64,000 nucleotides of DNA from Lagopus muta (GCF_023343835.1 NC_064435.1:86212788-86276787); one strand, 5' to 3'. Shown: positions 46,882-60,101, counted from the first letter of the stretch. Notes: a model not told the origin generated them from the letters alone. Program-made: numbers and translations.

Positions 46882-48584
46882 GCCCAAACCAAAGCATTCT
46901 CCTATGCGCAATTCTACCTCAGGGAAAAGATGCTAGAGTAGATACGTGACAGATGTTAGCATGTTGCTTAATACACTGATGGGAGGCAACAAGATGCCAC
47001 TCAGATAAATGCAGGGCAGAAACCAATGGATTTGAGCAGTCCTCTTAAGTTTTGCTTGCAGCATTTCATCAGAGCCGTGCAAGACAAGTGCGGTCACTTA
47101 TTGTGACGGTAGCAATAGGAACAGATTGACCTGAAACTCCTTGAAAATCTGTAGTCTGTAGCCCAGCTCCTGCCTAAATTTAACACAGTGCATTGTATGA
47201 CAAGGCTCACTCGGAGGAGTTACCCACATGCTTAAGCCTTTTCTAAGTCGGTGCCTCTTTGGCAGACTTCTGAGTTGTTGCCCTAAAAGCCACCTATTGT
47301 TAATTGTTGCACTTCTGAGAAGGTTTTGATGTAAGAAATTTGAACAGAAAGTGCTGCTAAAGTTTGGTGAGGATGCTCAGCCTCATTGTGTCATTTCTGA
47401 GTCCACCTTATTGCCACGTAAACACTGTACAGAACTCATAGCTTACTCTGCAAGTTCTTTAATAATTCAACTCCTTAATTAAATAATCTTTTCTCATGAA
47501 GCTTTGAGTGGGAGGTGATAAATGTTATGCTTTTTAAACCTTACATGGTAAGCATGTTGTAAGTCCTCCAAAACAGGAAAAAAAAAAAAGAAAAAAAAAA
47601 AAAGAAAAAAAGTACATGGAGAAGGTAGCAAAGGTTTTATCCAAAGTTTTCCTGTATTTAATCTCACCTTCAAAAATATCTGCGCTGATGTTGGTGTTCT
47701 GTGGTTGAACTAAGGTTGCAGAGGCGAGCTTCAGGCTTTTTTGTCTCATAATCAAGTGGAGTGTTGAATCTTTCATGCAGATGCTTTTATGGAAGGGTGT
47801 TCTACTGAACAAGTTAAATTGTAAACAGAAATGGAGTTTGACAAAAAATTGTTTTCACTCTGATGCCTGTGGTGCAACCTCTTCTCTGACCGTCCATGGA
47901 CTCTTATAGGAGATCAGAGAATCTGATTTGCAAAGTAATACAGAGTAGCATATCCATTTTATTTTTTTATTTTTTTTTTTTTTAACCTATCAGAACTATG
48001 AACGACAGAGGAATTCATATTTTTTCGAATGCACTGCAAAAGGCAATTTGTTTTTGAGACCTTCTCACTTTAGCGGAGGTGTCCTTAAATCCAGGCGGCT
48101 CCCTGCGTCCAGCATACACGCAGGGTGTTAGACCTCCCTTGCTGAAGGGCACCGCAGGGTCTCAATAGCAGTTGTTTTGACTTGTATGCATTAACTCTGT
48201 CTTTGAAAGACACAGGCTGTGTCAGCTCTTTACCATTGTCTTCCATCAATTTGTTTAGAGGTTAATCTTTCCTCTTGACATAGGTAATTTTTAAACTTCA
48301 GAGCCGAGCAGTCCCCCAGCGCTGTGCCGTGCTGTTAGACGACGTAGAAGCAGTGACTCCAAAAAGAGGTGCCCACAGACCAGGAGAGAAGGGCAGCATT
48401 GCCCAGGGACAGCAAAGCTGCCTGCACACCCCTAGACAAGGCTGGCAGTCCTTGGTAGAGGGGGTAAAAATGCCCAGGTTCTCCTTGGAGCTGCATTTTC
48501 ACCACAGCATTGTGCAGGGTAACAACAGGGAAGCAATGGCCCTGTTTCCCTCAGGAATCTGCTTAATTGGTTTTGTTAAAATAG
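46882..48584. other. Unique sequence with two A/T tracts, no gene
   Basis: A poly-purine tract (A with two G) is at 47578-47611 and a T-rich tract at 47957-47983. I see no processed pseudogene ahead of the A tract and no duplicated flanks, so it reads as simple sequence. Confidence 0.5.
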
Positions 48585-48656
48585 AAAAAAAAAAAACCAA
48601 AAACAAAAAGCAACCCCCCCCCCCCCCCCCAAAAAAAAAAAAAACAACACCAAAAC
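48585..48656. repeat. A12 ... C17-A14 low-complexity tract
   Basis: A12 (48585-48596), an A/C stretch, C17 (48614-48630) and A14 (48631-48644) lie in a row. Except for one G at 48610 the plus strand is only A and C for about 70 bases. Long C homopolymers are rare in vertebrate DNA and error-prone in sequencing. The minus strand could form a G-quadruplex. Confidence 0.9.
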
Positions 48657-49704
48657 AGAGTGCTGACAGAGTATTGTTTGCCAGTGTAGACAGGATTGAA
48701 ATATGTTTTAAATCAGCTAACAGAGCAGCATAGATGCTTGTGTGCCCAAGGAAGGAGGGAAAGAAAAACAGCAGAGTCACACTTAATGATAGATTTTAAT
48801 CCTTCCTGGACTCACTATCAGCGAGGCTCCTGCTTCTGTTTACCCAGCTGAGGAGGGCGTCTCCATTTGCACAGATCTCTTCCCATTGTCAATAAAGCAA
48901 TGACTAGACAATGAGGCTGTTACAGAAGAAAGATGAGCTGGCTGCAACCAACAAATCTTGCACTCTCCATTTACAGGGCTATAATTATCGAAGTTTTAAA
49001 GCACAATGGTATCTGCTGAAAGGGACCATCTGGGTGAAGACCAAGACATCCCAATTAAATGATTGATAAGCAGCTCATGCACTGGAGGAGCACAATACAA
49101 GTAATTCTAAAAATGCCACTTGCATTAACAAAAGTGTTTAAGGAGTTTGTAGGGAAGGTGTGGGAGGGGGAGATCAAGTGCATTTCTGTGATTCAGAATA
49201 ACAAAGTAGAAATAAGATCAGCCTCGAGAGCAGGGGGGAAAGCACTCTAAGGGCACTGGGGTGCAGTGGAGGAGCAGTACCTAGTTGTGTTTTGCAGTCT
49301 CTTGTGTAAGGCCAGTGCTACGGACCTGAGGGTTTACAAGGAACTGTTAGCATCAGACAGAGGAGGAGTGATAAATCTCTCTCCACACGAGGTCTTGCTA
49401 GGTAGGAATGCAAGCTGTCTTATCAGCCTGCAGCAGCAGGCCAGCACAAGCGTGACATTGGCATGGGTGCTGAAGTGATGGAGACGTCTGCACTGGATTC
49501 CTGCATCTGCTGCATACTTTGTCTTTGACCTTACCCGGAGGTTGTGCTACAATGGGAAGTCCACCTGTCCTCTTGTTTCTGACCCTCATCAGCTCATCTC
49601 ATCTCTGATCAGACCTCACAGATGATACCTGATACATTAGGACCATCGTCTCATTTGGTATTTCTTCATACCACAGTAACAGGGAAAATGATGTTGTCCG
49701 GTAA

Positions 49705-49767
49705 TACCTTCTAACTATGCATCAGTGCATCTCTTTACCTTCTAAGTATGCACCGTTCCCATCTCTT
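49705..49767. repeat. Imperfect tandem duplication, 31 and 32 bp
   Basis: Unit one (49705-49735) and unit two (49736-49767) both begin TACCTTCTAA-TATGCA and end CATCTCTT, with scattered differences between. Three GTATGR hexamers follow at 49797-49814. Confidence 0.85.
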
Positions 49768-52700
49768 CAAAGCAGTAATTTGAGCCCTAGGTTCAGGTAT
49801 GGGTATGAGTATGGTCAGAAGTGTGACTCAGGGTGCCTCCAGTAGTGTAACAGGCGCTGCTGATTTGCTTTACGAGAGTTTGTCAGTGCTAGTTCATTCT
49901 AAGCCATCCCTACATTACAAAGTCAGATGCAGGTTTAGTGTGGTAATTTAGGCTGAGTTTAAGACTTATTTTGAATTGTTTTTTAAATTTGCAAAATGAT
50001 CTGTTTTGTCTTTAAAATATTTTTGAGAAATTAAAGGATATAAAATATTGCCCTTAAAGTTTGGGTCTTGGTTTTAGTGCCACTGTCTACCCACACCTAT
50101 TAGATTTTGATCCTGCCTGTGGAAATCTCTTACCAAATTTCTGTTTGGCAATGGACTGTTTTCACTCCTTCCATGTATTTTAAGTGGATAGATTGAGCCC
50201 CGTGCGTCTTTTAAGAAGAAAAATATTTTTGATACTAGCATGTTTATTTTCTTGGTTTCTCTTTGAACCCATCTCAGTTTATCAGTACAAGCATTCATAT
50301 GGGACTTGTCCTTCATTCTCTGTGCCTGTGACTGGGTTTTTTGGTCCTTTTTAAATACAACAGTTTTGCAGGGCTGCTGAGAATCTTATCATCCACATTT
50401 GTGCATAATTTTCCCTAAAACCTCCTCTTATCTGCAAGCTTTTTGGGTAAGTTTTGTTGCCATCTTTTGTTGTCTAGCCTATCTGGCAAAAGTCTAATAG
50501 GGCAGGGATGGGATTCCATATGGATCTCAGTAGAAACAAGCCCACTCACTGATGTTATCTCCATTTACTGCTGTCCATGAGCCATATTTATCTCACAGTT
50601 TGAATGAATCATAATAATTTCAATTGTTCTAAATTCCTAATGAAAATACTGGTTTGCTGTTAAGTCTCACAGAAGCTGTAACGTGTTGTGTTATACCAAT
50701 ACTGCTACTTTCATAAGCCAAAATTACAGTTTCATCCAAACAAAATACTAGGTTAGTCAGACAAGGTCTGTTTCATAAACTCGATTGGAATTTTTAATTG
50801 TCATGCCACCATATAGAAGAGAGTAACTTTCTGTTGGATCAGAGGGCTCTGCTTTTCCCTGAAGATGAGAGCATCTCTTAGGAAAGTGATGTCACCTTGA
50901 ACAAGAGTCTGCCAGTGTCAGCACCTCCAGAATCCACACTGCTAATACCACCAGGAACCAAGCTCAGGTACAGGCTGTGTATTTTCTGTCCTGCTCAATT
51001 GTTAGCACAGCTTTCGGCCCTGCAGTAAAACCCTCTGCAAGAGAGTGCCCAGATGCCCTTTGGGTTTCCAGGATTGTCCTCAATAAGTAACCAGATAATA
51101 TGGGTGAGCTGTGCCATGTTGGCTCGTGTGTCCTCCAGTGCTGTCCTGGGAGACTTAAAACTCTGCTCTGACATGCTTGGTGCTGTACTGCTTTGTATGC
51201 AGCACCAAAAGGCTGTGAAAAACCTGCTGGGAGGCAGCAATTCTCCCAATGCTGCAGACATTTTTGAGCAGTCCTGCTACCCCCCCCAAATCCCCACCAA
51301 AGTAATTACCTTCCAGTGTCAGCAGAGCTCCACATGGTGCCTAGAAGCCCCATGGGACCAGTGTATGTCACATGGGTCCCTGGCCTGTTTGTATTTACTG
51401 GTATAGGTGACTGCTGCTACACTAGCAAATGAAGTTTAGGGAAGGCAAGTGTCAGAGTCTTTGGTAGACACATCCCACTTAGCTGCTTGTATGTTGATAT
51501 AGGGGACTGCCTTTTTACTCTAGGAGCTGCCAGACACCAAGAGAGCCCTCAGACCATGACTGAACAATATGTTGCTCATGTGAAACAAGGCCACATGACA
51601 GTATCAGGTACTAAAAGATGTTTCTGAACAATGACTGAATTTAACAACTTTTTATGATGTATTACACTTGCTTAATCTGCAGGTGACAGTGACATTGATT
51701 AAGTGTCATGACACTGATAAAAAAAAAATCACACCTGCTTGCTAAGCCAGGTGTAGAAATATAGCTTCATCCAGAGTGGAAACTTCAGTATTGGAGTAGG
51801 AAAACCCCTGTGTCATGACCTTAACAAACGCATCAGACATTCCCATGAGGAGTGTTACATCATCTTGTAGCAGTTTCTTTCTCCAAGTATAGATTTAATT
51901 TCTGCTGTGTATGGCTTGGGCCTCGTGCAGAATTGTCTTGTATGGGTACTGGCAATGTTTTTCTGCTGCATCTGCCAGATGAGTTAGGTGGAGGACAGTG
52001 CCAATTTCATATGCAAGGCATATCTTTCCCTGTCCTTGCACCAGGCTCTCCTCTCAGCCTCTCTGAGCAGGAAAGGACTCAAGAATCATGAGTTCTCATG
52101 ATGCAGGTGTTGTTTTTCACCTGGTCCTGTCATCCTGGTGGACGACAGATGAAGGAGGAAAATGCCTTTCAAGTTGGGTCTAGAAAAAGAAGGCAGTCTT
52201 TGTGTCCTCCATCTCTTTCAGCAAAGTTCTCACATGGCCCAGCTGCTGCTGGGAACTGGGGCAGCAAGCAGGCTGTGAGACCTGCTGTAATGGCCTTCTC
52301 TTCTCCACCATCACACATTTGCCATCAACCACATGCCCCACTGGAACTCCTACGATTTCCCCCTCACAGAAAGGACTGTGTTTGGCCAAGTGTGTGAGCT
52401 TATCTCCCTCTGGTGGTTTGCAGGCTCTGGGTTTGCTCTGGGGCCACCCCATATGCTCCAGGGGTGAAGGCTGAGCCTGCTGCTCCAGAGCTTCACCTGG
52501 ATCTGAGGTTGCGTATGTGGACAGCAGGCAGCTGCTGGCTTGCTGAATGGCACTCCAGTCAAGGATGGAGTTCACAAAGTCTTTTGGTGCTTTAATACTT
52601 GTGATTATGACCATACAATTCTTTACTGCAACATAGGTACAGCTTCTCAAGTAGCCAGCCCCAGAAGGAGAAAGGTTTCTGCCTAGATGGAAATGGTGCT

Positions 52701-53259
52701 TGCCTAGAAGCGGGCCATCTGTCAGGTAGTTGTCCTGACAAATGCCTACTTTGCTTGTCAGTCAAAAAAAAGGATCACACTTACATGTGTGTCAGTCTGA
52801 CAGCCCCAAAACTGTAGGAATCAGTATGTTTATGTTACCGACATCACGATCATATTTTCCACCTGGGAAATTCCTTGTATTTTTGGAGATGAAGATATAC
52901 CCTATTGTAATGTATGACATTTCTGGAAGTCTAGGACAAAAGCTGAGATGGTATTCCTATATTTTTGAGGACATTTTGTCATGCAGTAAACCGAGACACT
53001 CCCTAACCTTTTAAGAGGGAAAAGATCCAGCAAACTTCTCCAGCTGATCTCTTTATCTTTGCTTTATTTCACACAAACACTCCTGCATGAAAGGATAATA
53101 TCTCTATTGGTTAATTTAAAGATCAATCACTGTTATCAACAGTATACTCACGTGGCTTAAAATATTCTGATTTCACTGAGCAAAAGCAGGGAGAGATGTA
53201 CAAGCTGTCCAGTTCATTACAAGGTTGCCGGAGCTGAGCTGTATGATGGGCAGCCTTTT

Positions 53260-53276
53260 TTGTTGTTGTTGTTGTT
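53260..53276. repeat. (TTG)5 microsatellite
   Basis: Five TTG units plus TT, after a short T run. Confidence 0.93.
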
Positions 53277-54549
53277 ATTTTGCCAATTATTATTTCAGAT
53301 AGGAGACCATATAACTATGGATTCTCAAGAATAAAAAGTAACAGATGCACACTGGAGCAGAAGCATTAATGTTTGATTCATAGCATAGAAGCATTTTCCT
53401 CTGCTGCTAGGTAGACACTAAACCTAGGCACCTCCTGCTTTATTAGCTGTATTCTCCTGTAAACACTTTGTTGCATTCAGCATTTTTCCATGCTGAATGT
53501 CTATCGCAAAGACTTTTTCTGAGGCATTGGCAGATGGCAATTAGCACCCTTCATATTCTTTCCCCATAACTTCAGCATTTTTTTGCCTGCATCCACTTAA
53601 CAGCTTCAGGCATGCCAAATCGCACACTTTTGGAGGACTTGTTGCTAGTAGCAGATCTTTGATTCTAAATGCCGAAGTAGAGTCTGAACTATATTTGCAG
53701 CAAGTACACGCCTGCCTATTCATGATCTTTTGTGCTCAGCCTGGACAACTTGGTGCCAATGTGCAGCATAATCAGCCTCTTCTTCAGCATCAACATTCCA
53801 CAGCTCTTCAGAGAGGAAGGGAGGGGGCTGGGAAGGGCAGTGGGCAAGGAAACGAGGATAGTAATTAAATATGACTTAGGAAAAAGATGTCTGAATGGCA
53901 AATTAGCCATGCTGTTTTACTAATGTTATTGCACTCTTTATAAAGACCCAGCCATGTAATTATTGTGCACTCATAACTCCCATAGACTTTCTGGAGAGTT
54001 GCACTGTGTTGAGTGAGGAAATTGAGAAACTGTCCTCCATTTCCTGCACTGCTAAGAAATGAAAGAGCCAGCCACAGTTCCTTCCTATGAGAATTTCCAT
54101 TAACTTAAGAGGCAGACATCTCTTAAAAATTCTAGGTTGTTAACTGACATACCTGAGTTAGAAGGACATTTGCAGTAACAGGGCCAAGCCTATGGCAGAT
54201 GTAAGACGATACTGAGGTTCTTGGAGTTAAGTTACACCATGAAAGTCTGATCCATTACGCTGACTCTTATCTGAAGCCATTGAGTGAACCAAACCAAACA
54301 GTGCACGTAAAGCCTGGAGAGTTGGGGGCTTGAGTAATTATCTGGAAAAAATTCCAACTTAATAATTTTGCTTTGGCAGTTTCTAATTTGTGTAAGTGCT
54401 CGGAATGTATCATTTCCAAGCATCTGATTTTAAGTCAGTTTTGTTGGTATTTAGTTCTGCAGCATTAGAGTAAGACATGTCTCCTATAAGACACAGACAA
54501 ACTCAACCAGTTTGATCATGTAAATAAAGAGATGATCAAACTTACTTAC

Positions 54550-54573
54550 CTTTTCATCCACTTAGATGAAAAG
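54550..54573. other. Perfect 9-bp hairpin, 6-base loop
   Basis: CTTTTCATC and GATGAAAAG enclose CACTTA. It lies in repeat-free AT-rich DNA, with a further GATCAT/ATGATC inverted pair just upstream (about 54514-54537). Confidence 0.85.
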
Positions 54574-55124
54574 AGATAAATTTGAGATTATGATTGGCTG
54601 TAACACTAACTTCTGCCTAACTTGTGAAAATGCACCCATTAGACTCATCCCCTCTTAACAGAGAGGTTTTCCTCAGTGAACATCATAAGTGATAACTACA
54701 TTCTCCCTGTTATGCTATAGTGTAAACACAACAAGATATGAGTCTTTTTTACAGTGTCATTCAGAGTTGCAAGAAAAATAATAAAGAGAAACCAAAGAGA
54801 TCTTTGCTCTGGTTTGTCATTCTAAACTGTTTCATCTGGCCTGGTTTATCTGGTCAAAGTGAAAACCTGAACCTGCTCAGCTGTTAAAAATAAGTGGTTA
54901 GAAAAATGGGTGGAAATCTTGTTCAGCCACTGGCATCCAACTCCAGAGCTTGGGCACACCTTGTGAAAGCATACAAATGAAAATCAATTAAAATGTATAT
55001 ACAATTCCCAGTAAGCTGGACTACTAAATAAGAACATAGTGTGGGTGATGCATGAGGCAGAAGGACTGCTTGATTTTACTTTTCGTAAGTGCATTTGCAG
55101 CTAATTTGCTTAGAAAACATGAGG

Positions 55125-55415
55125 AGGTGAAATGGCCTCAAGTTGCTTCAGGGAAGGTTTGGGTTGGATATCAGGAATAACTTCTTTACAGAAAGGGTTT
55201 TAAGCACTGCAATAGGCTGCCCAAGGAGGTGGGTGAGGCATCATCCCTGGATGTGTTTAACAACCATTTGGATGTGGTGCTCAGGGATGTGATTTAGAGT
55301 TAGGGTAGGATGGTTAGGTAGGATAGGGTAGGATGGCTGTGGTTGGACTTGATGATCTTGAAGGTCTTTTCCAACCTGAGCGATTCTATGATTCTATGAC
55401 TCTGTGGTTCTATGG
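55125..55415 (+). mobile_element. CR1 LINE 3' fragment, plus strand
   Basis: It starts near AAATGGCCTCAAGTTGC (about 55125-55146). It contains GGTTTGGGTTGGATATCAGG, CTGCCCAAGGAGGTGGGTGA and GGTTGGACTTGATGATCTTG, and ends in four octamers (ATTCTATG, ATTCTATG, ACTCTGTG, GTTCTATG; 55383-55414). The 3' UTR differs from the copies at 8241 and 17190 and matches the CR1 type ending GATGATCTTGAAGGTCTTTT, so it belongs to another subfamily. Inside it TAGGGTAGGATGG is duplicated (55301-55313, 55324-55336). Confidence 0.95.
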
Positions 55416-58400
55416 ATGTTTCTCCTTGAGCTAGTGGTGATAGGTTTGGGGTATTAATAATTTGTACTGCTCCATTAAAATGGCTCCATTCTTCCACCAT
55501 TTTAGTGCTACAAACTGCATCTGACCTCTTCCAGTGCAGTATATTGTAGGTTCCAAGATACGCTGGAAATCTAAGGTGTTGTGCCTTCTTTGTCAGACAG
55601 GTGAAGTTTTTAATTCCCTCTGAACAGATGTGTGGGGTTTTCCAGCAGAAGGAGGAGGGGATAACCTGGGTCTACACTTTATACTAGAGCCATCTTACCC
55701 TTTATCCAACAGTTGTCACATTCTCTTCATTGCAAATTGAAGCCATGAATTAAAGAAAGAGGTGTTTTCCAAGGAGGATTTCTGTCTAAATCTTATTACT
55801 GACAGTCTCTGTGGGACACATCCAATGTCCTAAGGAAGGAGGTCACTTTCATGACCACAGATGGGGTAAGGCTGTAATATCTTCTGCTATTCATGTGCCA
55901 TTTCCCTTCTCTCCTGCTTTGCGTGAAAGGAGTTCAATTTTTGTCTTCTCTGAGTTCATCTGATAATATAATCTTGTTTGGAAGTGGTAAGTATAGCCAT
56001 TTCACTATTAAATTTGACTGTATACTTTTTGGACTGGATGTAAGAAAATTGGACGTGATTTCTGCAGTGTGCTTTGTGAATGGTAGGTTATTGATTAGTC
56101 TTCTGTCATACAGATGGTATTTGAAAACAAGACAGGTCTATAATTCTTCTCTTGACAGACAGTTCTGAACTAAATAAATGACTTGTATTTGTGTTTTGGA
56201 GATGAACTGTAAGTAGAAAATGTTCTGGTGTTTTCCCTAGGCAAAGAACTAGAAATCCACAGCTGTTAGTACAGCAGTCAAAGTATTTTTGTTTAAGTGA
56301 AATGTGGCCTGAGCTAAAGAATTGAATTTGGAGCCATGAAATGATGACATTTATGACTCAGTCCCATCAAGCATAACTGAAAACAAATTATGAAGTCCTA
56401 ACCTTGAGCACAGAAGCTATTGTTAGCACTGCATGAAGCTGTCCATCTGATGCTAACCAGCTGAGTGGGACAACACCAGCACTGGTTGGCATGGGGAATA
56501 GAGACCACCTCTTGGTTTCAATGTTGAGTCACTGTGTCAGTTTGAGGATTGCAACATCCGTGCATGCTTTACACACTTATTGTGGCTTTGGTTTTGCTTG
56601 ATTTTGTTTTCCTGAAAAATTTGAGTGATGGAGTTGGAACGGTACTGCACAGATACCTGAACAAGCTTTAAACCCCCAGAGATGGTTCTTTAAATGTACC
56701 CAGTGCACCATGTTATCTTGTCCTGAGGTTTGCCTTAGCAACAAGTGTATTAGCTGCTATTTTCTAGCAAATATCGCTGCAGTTGTGACAAAGATCAGAA
56801 TCTGACTTTCCAGAAGAGGAAGGCTGCTGTGTTATAAAACAAGCTCCCCTTCTCACATATTCACTAGCCTTTTGAACTCTTCAGAAGCATTCAGTGAACA
56901 GGAACTTTCCTCTCTCCATCCTTCCCTGTCTCTGTGAGTCACTGGGGTTTACTCACTGTCTTTCATCTCAGTCTGGGTGTTTCAAAGCTCCGACCTCGTT
57001 CTTCATCTTCTTCATCATCATACCTTAGCTGCTGTCCCTCATTCTAGGCACTCCTTTCGTTTCCCACTGAGGTCTCCTCAGAAGCTGAATGTAGATGTGC
57101 TGTGAGAAGGATGATTTGCAGGGCTAGGTATCACCTAAACCTTCTGTTGTTCCTTCTGATGCCTTTCTGCCACACTGTTCCCCCTTGTTCTCCACAGGCC
57201 AATCTTAACACTTCCAATACAGTTCTCTATATATCCGTGCCTGTTTTGAGTTTGGTATTATTTGCTTCAGTTAAAAATATCATTTTTTTTTGGTAGTGTG
57301 AGACTTCTCATGAAACAGTGATCAATCACTCAATTCTTTCTAGCATTTTCCTAACGCTGCTGATAACCTGGACTTCCAAACTAACTCTGTCAGAGGAAAG
57401 TGTGTCTCAGCACGACAAAAACAGTCATAAAGGGTGAACAGTCTCTCATATTCAGCTATGTAACAACTTCAGTGTTCTGCAACCTTGCAGGAAGGCATTT
57501 GGAGATCCAAATCTGAGGACCTATTGTCTGAATATCATTTTGTAATCCAGAAAAAAATGATACTATGTGGCATCTTTGTTGGTCAATAAGTAAGCAATAA
57601 CTGAGGTAGTAAAGTTGAAAATTCAGAGCCTTAGGAGCACACATTTTATCCCCTGGACGTCCTAAGGGCTGGCGCAAATGCAAAACTAACTCTCTTAAAT
57701 AAAGGGGAAGCCTTTGGTGTCTGAAATAAATGGCAAGTAACAAAATGTTCCCTGAGCCCACTCAGCTCAGGTGGCACTGGTTGCCCATCTGGAAGGAGCT
57801 GAGCAGACAAAGGGCCAGCTGCGTCATCTGCCTAGAGCAGGGTTAAATGTGGGGCTTTTGGAGTAGGAGGAGGGGAGCTTCATCCATTATTAAAACATAG
57901 ATAATAGAAACTTTATGCCCCACTGATCTTGCATTAGACAACATGAACTGAAAGATGAGGTCTCTGCTAATTCAGTGCGTGGTACCCCTGGGACTGGCTC
58001 CCATGTGAGGGGGAAGCAGACAGCGCTTGTCTCACTCTGCCTGGTGTTGATCCCAGCCACCTGAGAGGTCAACACTCCTTCCTGGCAATGGCTGCCCATG
58101 ACAGCTTTGCTTCATGGGAGGAATAAAGCTGTCAGCAAGGAGGAGAAGACATCTGTCTACATGAGCTGGGCCATGGCCATGGGATGCAAAGTCAGGCAAA
58201 ATGAAGTGATCCCTATCCTGGCCAGACCAAGTGCTTAATGGAAAACACACCTCTGGCTCACTCCTTCAGCAGTCACCCTAGCAGCAGCACTATTCTCAAA
58301 AAGAAAGCATCCCACAGGCAAGCTTCTTTCTTCTTGAGGGCTGGAAAATGCCAGATGTGTTGGCATTCATTTCTTGAGGAAAGCACTAGGATGCTGTAGG

Positions 58401-58719
58401 TTGCTCTTGGTAGATAAGAATAAATCGGAGAACCCCAGAATTAGCCTCACTCTTTCATGCCCTGTAACTTGATATAATATGAGTCTTTTTCCTATTAAAG
58501 CATAGGCTTTGAGAAACTCTATCCCATGTATAGCTACAAACAAGTAGAGGAAAGAATTCTGAATGTAATGGGGCTAACAGCCTAAGTCTGATACAAATAT
58601 GTGATGTAACACTATCTGCTAAGACCTGCTCCCTCCAAACACAGCATTCAAGCCCGCATCTCAGAGCTCTTCAAATCAAATGTATGACTGTTGGGGACAC
58701 TCTGTAATTGGAGGGAGCT
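55416..58719. other. Unique sequence, no gene recognised
   Basis: Short frames only. A good donor, TG|GTAAGTATA, stands at 55987 after an open stretch, but its upstream acceptor is weak. Confidence 0.45.
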
Positions 58720-59340
58720 TGGGATTCAGGGATTTTTAAAATGTACATATTTACCCTTTTGTGTAATGAAAGACCGACACGCTTTCTCGAATGGATCCGT
58801 TCTGTTCTGTCCTATGCAGGGCTAGATACGCTTTGGTAATTTGTGATTTTGGCTAAGATCCCAAACCACTGGCAGTGCAAGTCCTTAGCAGCTGACTCTT
58901 TATGGTAGTTTTGGATACCAAAAACTTAAATAATGAAGTCCATATTTTTTTCTTCAGTAGGAAAAACAGAACCATCTGAGTGGTATTTAAAACAAAAATA
59001 AATTGAGAACCTCATCTACTGCAAAATTGGAAATATGATTCACTTAGTTTAAATATATTTTTAATATGCTGCTTTTAATTATTCGAAATAAATGTGATTG
59101 TGATATTCAAATGGCAATGCTTTGCACATATATTTTAATTTCAGCATTTTACTGAAGACAGTAATAAGACAACTCGGGGAAAGAAACTGCTCATTCTTAT
59201 TCACAGCTCCCGTCTAAATGGCACAGATTCGGCTTTGAGGGGGGTGTTGCTGAAGCATTGCAATCAGAGACATTAATCTCTGTGTGTATCCCATTAGAAG
59301 CAACTACAATTTGAAGCATTTCGAGATGTAGGAACAGATA
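58720..59340. promoter_or_regulatory. Candidate conserved non-coding block
   Basis: Repeat-free sequence with CGACACGCTTTCTCGAATGG (three CpGs), then an AT-rich core with TTTAATATGCTGCTTTTAAT, TATTCGAAATAAATGTGATT, GATATTCAAATGGCAATGC and, near 59254-59277, GCATTGCAATCAG plus GACATTAATC. The composition resembles POU/homeodomain/CEBP-type enhancers. It lies just upstream of the candidate gene at 59906. Confidence 0.28.
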
Positions 59341-59905
59341 TCTCCCATGTGATTAGACACAGAAAGCCTGCCTTGTTCTCTCCGAGCACAGTAAAATGGA
59401 CTCCTGATGTTGTCAGAGCATCCCTATACACACACTTTTCCTTCCCAGAGAACAGTAATGCCAGACTGCAGGCATCCAGGGGTGCTTCTTTGATTTCAGG
59501 AGAGGCAGAAATAAGCTCTGTTGTCCTGGTATATCCTTCTCCCTTTCTCTCTGTACCTCCCTGGAGTTCAGAAGGATACAGTGTTTTAAGTAATTGGCCT
59601 AATTTTGAGCTTCTGTCCCCACTGCTGCACCTCAAAGGTGTCTTGTACTTATGCACAGTGATTATTAGTGTTGTTCCCTTCCAGAATGTGTTCCCAGATA
59701 CTTTTCAGAGCTCTTGTTTTTCTGAATTTCTTCCTCTAATGCATTAAATGATGTGGTCGCAGCTGTGATGTGCTTTCCTTTCATCCTTTCCCCCTGTGGG
59801 AGAGCTGCATGGGTAGAGGTGGGTTTTGCTTTGGGGATAGAGAGGAAAAGAGACTTGGCATGTTTTATCCTTATGCCTTTTTTTTTTCCCTCTTGTTTAT
59901 GTCAG

Positions 59906-59981
59906 GTTTGATTAGCTATTTTATGGCACGTGACTTTACAGACTGGCTGGCAGGTTTGGTCACATCCCCTGACCACTGCTG
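59906..59981 (+). other. Candidate exon 1 of a three-exon open frame
   Basis: The acceptor TTTTTTTTTTCCCTCTTGTTTATGTCAG, written here as a T/C tract plus GTCAG, ends at 59905. The donor CTG|GTAAGG is at 59982. Only one of the three frames is open (LISYFMARDFTDWLAGLVTS, then PDHC), and it ends with two bases of a codon. The next candidate exon supplies the third base and stays open. No start codon or promoter is identified upstream, so if real this is an internal exon. Confidence 0.22.
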
Positions 59982-60101
59982 GTAAGGAAAAGGTGCTATA
60001 ACATTTTACACAAGCTGTGTTTTCCAATAGGTCAGCAGGTCTGCGATCAACCACAACACATGTGTGTTCAATGGCAAAGGCATGTCATTTGCTCTTCTCA
60101 G

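Larger units (their letters stand above)
48657..55124. other. Unique sequence, no gene recognised
   Basis: The GC-richer patch 52100-52650 holds the window's longest open frame (156 codons, minus, 52180-52650). It has no recognisable domain, overlapping frames on the plus strand and no flanking splice pattern, so I treat it as chance. The stretch 54470-54780 is repeat-free and enhancer-like. Small repeats are listed separately. Confidence 0.45.

Noticed and set aside
47578..47611. A-rich tract as the tail of a processed pseudogene
   Set aside because: No upstream gene-like sequence, no AATAAA at the right distance and no flanking target-site duplication.
48329..48733. 134-codon plus-strand frame
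   Set aside because: It reads through the A12/C17/A14 low-complexity tract, giving Lys/Pro runs. Slippage tracts make such frames meaningless.
52180..52650. Longest open frame in the window (156 codons, minus strand)
   Set aside because: No recognisable domain, open frames on the opposite strand in the same place, and no fitting splice signals at its ends. With about 5.5% stop codons, roughly one frame of this length is expected by chance in 64 kb over six frames.
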